Source: Streptomyces bathyalis
GTDB lineage: Bacteria > Actinomycetota > Actinomycetes > Streptomycetales > Streptomycetaceae
Assembly (NCBI RefSeq): GCF_015910445.1
Contig: NZ_CP048882.1
Coordinates: forward strand, 3,224,001 to 3,288,000
Reading direction: 5' to 3'
DNA length: 64,000 bases
Shown: in pieces, positions 58,573-64,000 of the stretch
Position numbering within the stretch: position 1 is the stretch's first letter
Layout: each line of letters opens with the position of its first letter
Notes under the pieces: model-generated
Told to the model about the DNA's origin: nothing
Seen by the model: the letters and a program-made list of their open reading frames with translations, nothing else
Databases searched by the model: none
Made by a program: the position numbers and the translations under genes

Positions 58573-59946
58573 TCACGCGATCTCGTAGAAGCTCTCGCCG
58601 TCGAGGTAGCGGACGGTCCCCGCGTCGCGCAGCACCGTCTCCTGCACCTCGTGGCGCAGGTTGACGATGAGCGGATAGGTCAGGTCGTTGACGGTTCGCC
58701 GGATCGGCGAGCCGGGGGCGACGAGGGGGCGCACGTCGTAGAGGCTCTCCAGCTGCTCCAGCTGATCCAGGTGGCGGTAGCGCCGGAGCGTGCCCTCCAC
58801 CGGCGAGATCATCGCGACCGAGGCGAAGTGCTGCTGGACGCGGTACTCCCTCCCGCACTCGGTGTGGAAGCGGTCAGGGTCGGTGTAGGCCAGGGCCGTC
58901 CAGCCGAGCTGGGACTCACCGAGAGCCAGCTCGGCGTAGTGGGGAATCTCGCCGCCCGCGATGCGCGCGCCCATCTCGATCAGCCGCGGCCCCTCCGGCG
59001 TCAGCTTCACCTCCAAGTGCCCGGGACCGTGCCGGATTCCCAGGGCGTCCAGCACCGACTCCGCGTACTCGCCCAGCACTTGGCCCTCCTCCGAGGAGCG
59101 CGCCACGGAGCGGATCGAGTCGCACAGGTCGAGAACACCGTTGGCCGACAGCCGCGTCGTACGCCAGATGTCGCACACGCGGTGTCTGCCGTCCCGGCTG
59201 ACGGTGTCGACGATGTACTCGGCACCGCGCAGATACTCCTGGGCGACGACGCCCTCGTTGCGCCCTCCGTAGATGTGCTCGGCGCCGAGCAGTGCGCGGT
59301 ACGCCTCGGCGGACTGCTCCGGGGAGTCGCAGAAGAACACCCCGTCGCCGCCACCGCTGCTGAGCGGTTTGACGACGACGCGCCGGCCGAGCCCGGCGTG
59401 CCACCGGCGGAGCGACTCCTCGTCGGTGATGAGGAGTTGGGCGGCACCGGCGACTCCCGCCGCCTTCACGGTCTCGATCATCGTGTACTTGTCGCGGCGG
59501 GCCGCGCTGCGTTCCGTGCCGTTCGAGGGGAGGCCCATCCGCTCGCTGAGCCGGTCCGCGAACTCCACGCCGTGCTCGCCTCCGGGCACGACGGCGACGG
59601 GCCGGTAGGCGTCGAGTGCCCGTACGGTCTCCTCCAGGTCACCGTGGTGCACGATGTTGTCCGCGTAGTCGTCCAGGTTCAGCGCGCTGCGGAACGCTTC
59701 CGGGACCTCCGGGCCGCTCTGGACGCGCACGGACGCGTAGCCGGCCTTCGCGAACTCGGGGATGAGCCGCCGGGTCGGGTGGTAGGTGTCGACGATCGCG
59801 ACGTATCCCCGTTCGGGAGCGGCGCCCCCGCCCTCCGGGCCGGGGCGTTCCACTCCTGCGCGTCCGGCCACATCGTGTTCGGGCTCCGCGTTCCCGGCCC
59901 GTGGCGGCCGGTCGGGCTGCTGGGACTGCTGGACGTGCTCGGACAT
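58573..59946 (-). CDS. ATP-grasp ligase of the L-amino-acid ligase (BacD/RizA-like) type
   Basis: 457 aa. An N-terminal disordered stretch of about 45 aa is followed by a biotin-carboxylase-like pre-domain (YVAIVDTYHPTRRLIPEFAK). The ATP-grasp domain shows GRRVVVKPLSSGGGDGVFFC (Lys and Gly-rich loop), VVAQEYLRGAEYIVDTVS (hinge) and HLEVKLTPEGPRLIEMGARI followed by AGGEIPHY (metal and Arg sites). Such enzymes form dipeptides or amides. ATG 59946 with GAGGGAGAGCC upstream. It lies downstream of two transporters and an amidase on the same strand. Confidence 0.88.
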   Translation of the reverse strand: MSEHVQQSQQPDRPPRAGNAEPEHDVAGRAGVERPGPEGGGAAPERGYVAIVDTYHPTRRLIPEFAKAGYASVRVQSGPEVPEAFRSALNLDDYADNIVHHGDLEETVRALDAYRPVAVVPGGEHGVEFADRLSERMGLPSNGTERSAARRDKYTMIETVKAAGVAGAAQLLITDEESLRRWHAGLGRRVVVKPLSSGGGDGVFFCDSPEQSAEAYRALLGAEHIYGGRNEGVVAQEYLRGAEYIVDTVSRDGRHRVCDIWRTTRLSANGVLDLCDSIRSVARSSEEGQVLGEYAESVLDALGIRHGPGHLEVKLTPEGPRLIEMGARIAGGEIPHYAELALGESQLGWTALAYTDPDRFHTECGREYRVQQHFASVAMISPVEGTLRRYRHLDQLEQLESLYDVRPLVAPGSPIRRTVNDLTYPLIVNLRHEVQETVLRDAGTVRYLDGESFYEIA

Positions 59947-60122
59947 CGCGGCTCTCCCTCGTTTCTCCGGGGCCGGCCCGCTGTTGCACGGGCCGGCCGC
60001 TCTCACTTGCCAGGACGGACGGGCCGGCACCTGGACGACGGTGCACGGCCCTCGACAACACCCAACGGGACCAACGCAGTTGTGCCGAGGGAAGTATCAG
60101 CCTCCGGTGCCCGGCCGCGTCG

Positions 60123-61841
60123 TCATCCGGCCGGTTCGGGTGCCGGCCCTGTCCGGCGCTCGTGGCCGGCGTGACCGTCGCCGTCCGAACGGCCGTCGTG
60201 ATCCGCAAGGTTGGCGTGTTCCGTTCGGACCGCGGCGTCCGCGTCTCCCGCGTCCTCCGGCTCCGCGCTGCGGGCCTGGTGTGCGACGCCCGAGCGGACA
60301 CCCCAGTAGTAGACGGCGAGGCCCAGCACGGACGCGACGACCGAGTCCCACGGGGCGGTCAGCAGCTCGTTTCCGCCGAAGCTGCCGGCCCAGGAGACCA
60401 GGTAGAGAGAGGCCAGATAGCCCAGCAGCCACATGCCCAGGGCCAGTTCACGTCCCAGCCCGGGGCGGAGGCGATGCCGTACGACGAAGATCAGCACGCC
60501 GGTGGCGGCCATCGGCAGCGCGATGCGCAGATGGTCCCAGCCCGCCCAGTGGATCAGCCCGGTGGAGACCACGAAGCTCGCCGGCGCTATCCAGCGCAGC
60601 CCCGGCAGCGTCCAGGTGGCCCGTTGGCCGTCGCTCGCCCGGAACGTGCCTGCCGCGACAGCGCACGCGGAGTAGCTCAGCAGGGAAAGCACACCGACGA
60701 CGGTGATCAAGTCCTGCCAGCCGCGGAAGGGCACGAGGAAGAGCACGCTGACGGCGAAGTTGCCCAGCATCGCGCGGCGCGGCACACCCGACGGCCGGTG
60801 GACGACGGCCACCGAGCGAGGCAGCACACCGTTGCGTGCCGCGGCGTACGTCTCCCGCGCCCCCGAGGCGACGAAGACGGAGACGGCGCCCGCCGGGGAG
60901 ATCACGGCGTCGGCGTAGATCACTGTGGCCAGCCATCCCAGGTCCAGGGCGAGAGCGAGCTGCCCGTACGGGGAGGAGAGGTTGATGCCCTGCCACCCGT
61001 CGCCGAGGCTGCTCTCCGGGACGGCGAGCAGGAAGACCAGTTGGAGCAGCGTGTAGAGCGCGACGACGAGCGTGATCGACATGATGACCGCGCGGGGCAG
61101 GTCCCGGCGCGGATCGCGGGCCTCGCCGGAGAGTTCGACGGCCGCGCCGAACCCGTTCATGGAGTAGATGATGCCCGCGGTCGCGACGACGCTGAGCATC
61201 GCCGGCCAGCCGTAGGGCGCCCAGCCGCCGCCCGCCTCGATGTTGCCGGTGTGGAAGCCGGACATGAACAGCGCGACGATGGTGAGGAGCGGTACGGCCG
61301 TCTTGACCACCGTCACCAGAAGGTTGACCTTCGCGAAGAGCGCGACGCCGAACCAGTTGAGCAGTACCAGCACACCGAGCAGCGCGACGGTCACCAGGGT
61401 GCCCTGTGCCGTCAGGGCACCGTCGGTGTACATCCCGGGCAGATAGCGCTCGGCGTACTGGACGATCGCGGAGGACTCGGCTGCGAGCGCGCTGGTGACG
61501 GCCAGCATCACGCCCCAGCTGATGACCGCCCCCACGACGGGCCCGCCCGCCTGCATGGGCCAGCGCACCATGCCGCCTGCCTGCGGCCGGGTGGCGCCGA
61601 GCTGCGCCAGGACCATGCCGACGAGGATCAGGGCGCCGCCGGCCAGCGGCCAGGAGAACAGCGCCGCGGGGCCCGCGCCCTGGGCCGCGTAGTAGGCGCC
61701 GAACAGCCAGCCGGAGCCGATCATGCCGCCGAAGGCGACTCCGGTGAGGCTCCAGAAGCCCAGTTCCCGGCGGAGCCCGGATTCCCCCGTCGGACGGGGT
61801 ATGCCGGCGGGCGGGCGGTGGTCCAAGGGTGGTGCGGACAT
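60123..61841 (-). CDS. APC-superfamily amino acid permease
   Basis: 572 aa with about 12-14 membrane helices. FWSLTGVAFGGMIGSGWLFG is the conserved helix-1 unwound motif, MNGFGAAVELSGEARDPRRD the helix-6/loop signature. The C-terminal 50 aa are hydrophilic (Asp/His/Gly-rich). GGGGGAGA before ATG 61841 is the ribosome-binding site. It probably imports amino acids or the substrate of the neighbouring ligase. Confidence 0.92.
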   Translation of the reverse strand: MSAPPLDHRPPAGIPRPTGESGLRRELGFWSLTGVAFGGMIGSGWLFGAYYAAQGAGPAALFSWPLAGGALILVGMVLAQLGATRPQAGGMVRWPMQAGGPVVGAVISWGVMLAVTSALAAESSAIVQYAERYLPGMYTDGALTAQGTLVTVALLGVLVLLNWFGVALFAKVNLLVTVVKTAVPLLTIVALFMSGFHTGNIEAGGGWAPYGWPAMLSVVATAGIIYSMNGFGAAVELSGEARDPRRDLPRAVIMSITLVVALYTLLQLVFLLAVPESSLGDGWQGINLSSPYGQLALALDLGWLATVIYADAVISPAGAVSVFVASGARETYAAARNGVLPRSVAVVHRPSGVPRRAMLGNFAVSVLFLVPFRGWQDLITVVGVLSLLSYSACAVAAGTFRASDGQRATWTLPGLRWIAPASFVVSTGLIHWAGWDHLRIALPMAATGVLIFVVRHRLRPGLGRELALGMWLLGYLASLYLVSWAGSFGGNELLTAPWDSVVASVLGLAVYYWGVRSGVAHQARSAEPEDAGDADAAVRTEHANLADHDGRSDGDGHAGHERRTGPAPEPAG

Positions 61842-62019
61842 GGGTCTCCCCCTATGTGTGATGGCAGGGCGAACGGACGGCCTGGCGCCGGGGGTTGCAA
61901 CTTCCGCCCGGCGGGCGGCCGTTCAGGGAATCCGGGAGTCCGGAGGGTTCACGGGTCCCGGTGGTGCGGACGTGCTCGGGAAGTGGGGACGTGCAGGCCG
62001 GGGCCGGTGCGCCGGCGGG

Positions 62020-63351
62020 TCACCCCACGTCGCTGCGCTCCTCCCCCGCGCCGTCGGGAGCCGCGGCATGCTCCGGGGACTTTTCGGCCGACGTCTCCCC
62101 GGCGGGCGACGGCGACGGCACGTCGCGCACCTTCGGGGAGAGCACGAGGAACGCGGCGAGCAGGCCGAGCACCGCCGCACCGCAGACGAACGGCAGCGAG
62201 ACGCCCGTCTGGTACAGCGCCGTCGCGGCGAGCGGGCCGAGGACGAGGGTGAAGCCGTTCGTCGCGGAGATCAGCCCGGCGACACCGCCCTGTTCGTCGG
62301 CACCGACCCGCAGGCTCAGCACGGAGTTGTAGCCCGGGATGGCCAGACTGTGGCCCAGGCCGGAGAGCACGGTCGCCGCGAAGAAGACCGGCAGGCTGTC
62401 GGCGAAGACCATGACCACGAAGGCGATCCCGGTCAGCGGCACCCCGACGCGCAGCAGCCGCAGTGGCCGCCACTTGAGGAACGGGATGACGACGCCCTGC
62501 ACCAGCAGCATGGGGAGCCCGCCGGCCAGCAGCACGTACCCGGACCACTCGGCGGTCTCCCCGGTCGTCAGCCCGAGCCGGTCCTGGAGCAGGAAGCCCA
62601 GGCTCATCTGCAGCATGCTGACGGAGAGGTAGACGCCGACGCCCGCCAGGAGGAAGGGCCACACCCGCTCGTCCCGCCAGCTCAGCCGCGGTGCCTTCTT
62701 CTTCGGGCCCTCGGAGCGCGCGTCTTGCGGCAGGGCCGCCCATACAGCGAAGGCGGGCAGCAGGATCAGGCCCGGCGCCAGGTAGAGAGCGGCGACCAGC
62801 CCGAACTCGGCCAGTACGCCGCCCAGTCCGGGCCCGAGGACCAGCGCGAGGCCGATGGCCGCACCCACGCGCGCCATGCCCTTCACGCGGTCCTGCTCGT
62901 CCGGCGTGACGTCGGCGACGTAGGACTGCGCCGCCACCGGCAGGGCGGCCAGCGCTCCGCCGAAGACGATGCCGCGGGTCGCCAGCAGCAGGGCGAAGGT
63001 GAGGGCGGCGCCGATCGCGCCGAGCAGCCCGAAGTGCGCGGAGACGGCGAACGCGAAGAGGCCCGCGGCGGCGCCGAACAGCGAGACCACGAGCAGCGGT
63101 TTGCGCCCGTGTGCGTCGCTGCGCCGGCCCCACCAGGGGCTGACGAGCGCGACCATGGCTGCGGAGGCGCTCATCACGATGCCGAACTGGAACTCGCTGA
63201 GGGAGAGTTCACGTGCCAGCGGCGGAAGTGCGGGCGTGAGGATCTGCTGACCCGTGTAGCCCCCGAAGACCGCCAGGTAGAGCAGCAGGAGGCTGCGCCG
63301 GGGAGGGCTGCTCGAGCCGGCCGGCGTGGCGTGTGGCGCCGCAGTGGTCAT
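62020..63351 (-). CDS. MFS transporter (exporter-like)
   Basis: 443 aa with 12 predicted helices. The loop-2/3 signature is WWGRRSDAHGRKPLLV (MFS motif A), and GLGHSLAIPGYNSVLSLRVG corresponds to the motif in the second half. ATG 63351 gives MTTAAPHATPAGSSSPPRRS; the upstream open frame is Arg/Pro-rich and unlikely to be translated. It is the probable exporter of a product made by the adjacent ligase. Confidence 0.92.
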   Translation of the reverse strand: MTTAAPHATPAGSSSPPRRSLLLLYLAVFGGYTGQQILTPALPPLARELSLSEFQFGIVMSASAAMVALVSPWWGRRSDAHGRKPLLVVSLFGAAAGLFAFAVSAHFGLLGAIGAALTFALLLATRGIVFGGALAALPVAAQSYVADVTPDEQDRVKGMARVGAAIGLALVLGPGLGGVLAEFGLVAALYLAPGLILLPAFAVWAALPQDARSEGPKKKAPRLSWRDERVWPFLLAGVGVYLSVSMLQMSLGFLLQDRLGLTTGETAEWSGYVLLAGGLPMLLVQGVVIPFLKWRPLRLLRVGVPLTGIAFVVMVFADSLPVFFAATVLSGLGHSLAIPGYNSVLSLRVGADEQGGVAGLISATNGFTLVLGPLAATALYQTGVSLPFVCGAAVLGLLAAFLVLSPKVRDVPSPSPAGETSAEKSPEHAAAPDGAGEERSDVG

Positions 63352-63709
63352 GTTCGTCCCATCGATTCCGGTTCGGCCGACGTCTGGTGGTTCGGGGGTG
63401 CCCTTCCCCTCCGGTCCGACGTCGGACGGATTCTTCGCCGTTCTCCGGCGTCCTCGCCGGCTCCCGTGCACGGATTCGTGCCGTGCACGGCCGGTCCGTG
63501 TCAGGCCGCCGAGGGCCAGGGCTGTCCGGCCCGCGGACCCCAACCCGGGCCGCTGGTCAGTCTTATCCGGTGCCGGCCTGCTCGGCTGCCGATTTCCGGT
63601 CATCCTCCGCACGTCCCTCCTCACCGCCCGTCTGCCGGCCGTCGCCCTTCATCTGTTGCCTCCTCGGTCGCCCCTCGTCGCCCGACTGCCTTGCTCTGCC
63701 TGCCGGTTC
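63352..63709. promoter_or_regulatory. Region between MFS and amidase genes with repeated palindrome
   Basis: 358 bp. CCGTGCACGG, a perfect 10-bp palindrome, occurs at 63464-63473 and again at 63481-63490 (17 bp apart), 113 bp upstream of the MFS ATG, and is a candidate operator. A small leftward open frame at 63563-63652 is listed separately. Confidence 0.5.
63563..63652 (-). CDS. Possible 29-aa small ORF with strong ribosome-binding site
   Basis: ATG 63652 is preceded by GAGGAGG at about 7 nt on the minus strand. The product, MKGDGRQTGGEEGRAEDDRK and nine more residues to TAA, is hydrophilic and charged. It could be a leader peptide, a small protein or chance. It sits in a leftward cluster with an ATP-grasp ligase, amidase and exporter, which makes a peptide substrate conceivable but unproven. 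Confidence 0.3.
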   Translation of the reverse strand: MKGDGRQTGGEEGRAEDDRKSAAEQAGTG

Positions 63710-64000
63710 TCAGGCGGGGCGCAGCTCCAGGGGCTCCAGTGCCGTGGTGAGCTGCTGCGCGAGGCGGATCAGCGAACCGTCGTCCCCCGGGCGGCCGACG
63801 AGCTGCACGGCCAGGGGCGCACCGTGCTCCGGGTCCCGGCCGACGGGCACGGTGACCGCCGGCAGACCGGCGAAGCTGGCGACGGGCGTGAAGCCCACCT
63901 CGCGCTCGAAGGCGGGGTCGTCTGCGTCGGGGATGGTGGAGGCCGCCACCACCATGCCGCGGGGCCGCGGCACGCCCGGGTCCAGCGGCATGAGCCACAC
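63710..64000 (-). CDS. Amidase-signature family protein, C-terminal part (cut by window edge)
   Basis: 96 aa of the C-terminus. FEREVGFTPVASFAGLPAVT followed by VPVGRDPEHGAPLAVQLVGR, then PGDDGSLIRLAQQL, is the conserved end of amidase-signature enzymes (GLPAxxxPxG...P.G.QLxG). The catalytic Lys-Ser-Ser region lies beyond the right edge. Being on the same strand as the MFS, APC and ATP-grasp genes, it may belong to the same cluster. Confidence 0.88.
   Translation of the reverse strand: MWLMPLDPGVPRPRGMVVAASTIPDADDPAFEREVGFTPVASFAGLPAVTVPVGRDPEHGAPLAVQLVGRPGDDGSLIRLAQQLTTALEPLELRPA

Noticed and set aside
1..64000. CRISPR array, rRNA operon or replication origin
   Set aside because: No regularly spaced direct repeats, rRNA-like sequence or clustered DnaA boxes were seen; the only spaced repeats are the TPR units and short operators described.

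Overview
The window is high-GC actinobacterial DNA and almost certainly comes from a Streptomyces or a close relative. The evidence is the developmental anti-anti-sigma factor BldG with its partner anti-sigma gene, a near-canonical WblA, the Crp regulator, a Tad-type secretion locus with Ssd, frequent GTG starts, GTGA/ATGA gene overlaps and many promoters of the leaderless type (TAnnnT followed 6-8 nt later by the start codon).

Positions 1-33,700 are conserved chromosomal core. Gene content and order match, from memory, the Mycobacterium tuberculosis Rv3654c-Rv3683 block and the S. coelicolor SCO3548-SCO3580 block. In order: orf3-bldG; a DEAD/DEAH helicase; the leftward Tad operon ssd-cpaF-tadB-tadC-Flp-like-tadE-tadE-like; a HAD phosphatase; an intergenic region expected to carry the 6S-like RNA; a degenerate Fic protein; a CooC/ParA-like ATPase; a polysaccharide-deacetylase lipoprotein; acetyl-CoA synthetase; a holin-like membrane protein; an alpha/beta hydrolase; MarP protease; CoA pyrophosphatase; endonuclease III with a Lys/Ala-rich tail; crp; MBL and NUDIX hydrolases; RidA; DUF4177; two ArsA-type ATPases; wblA; a class A PBP; a YqeY protein; a metallophosphatase; tRNA-Pro(CGG).

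Positions 33,700-49,900 are accessory. Immediately after tRNA-Pro and its strong terminator comes a segment bounded by two copies of a 32-bp repeat (33741 and 41078). It holds an NLR-like NTPase with near-identical C-terminal TPR units, coupled to a small two-helix membrane protein carrying two copies of a short motif that also sits at the NTPase N-terminus. This looks like a paired amyloid-motif signalling/defence system. A Ser/Thr kinase, a YceI protein and a DinB protein follow. Next come an intact IS481-family element with a CCTAGC target duplication, relics of IS21 (istB), IS701 and a second IS481 element, and a two-gene operon of an ATP-grasp enzyme and a protein with a papain-like Cys-His-Asn arrangement that I do not recognise as any described system. 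Several small regulators (MerR, ArsR, winged helix) and gene relics complete this part.

Positions 49,900-58,400 look like a stress/maintenance cluster: Ku, a CBS-pair protein, a basic SAP-like protein, a SpoIIE-type phosphatase, an SDR with a SigB-type promoter, a HemK-like methyltransferase, a CDGSH domain fused to a glutamate-cysteine-ligase-like enzyme, and a heme-oxygenase-like diiron protein. Positions 58,500-64,000 run leftward and resemble a small-molecule cassette: amidase (cut by the window edge), MFS exporter, APC permease and an ATP-grasp ligase of the L-amino-acid ligase type.

All calls come from reading the sequence and from remembered family features. No database search was run.
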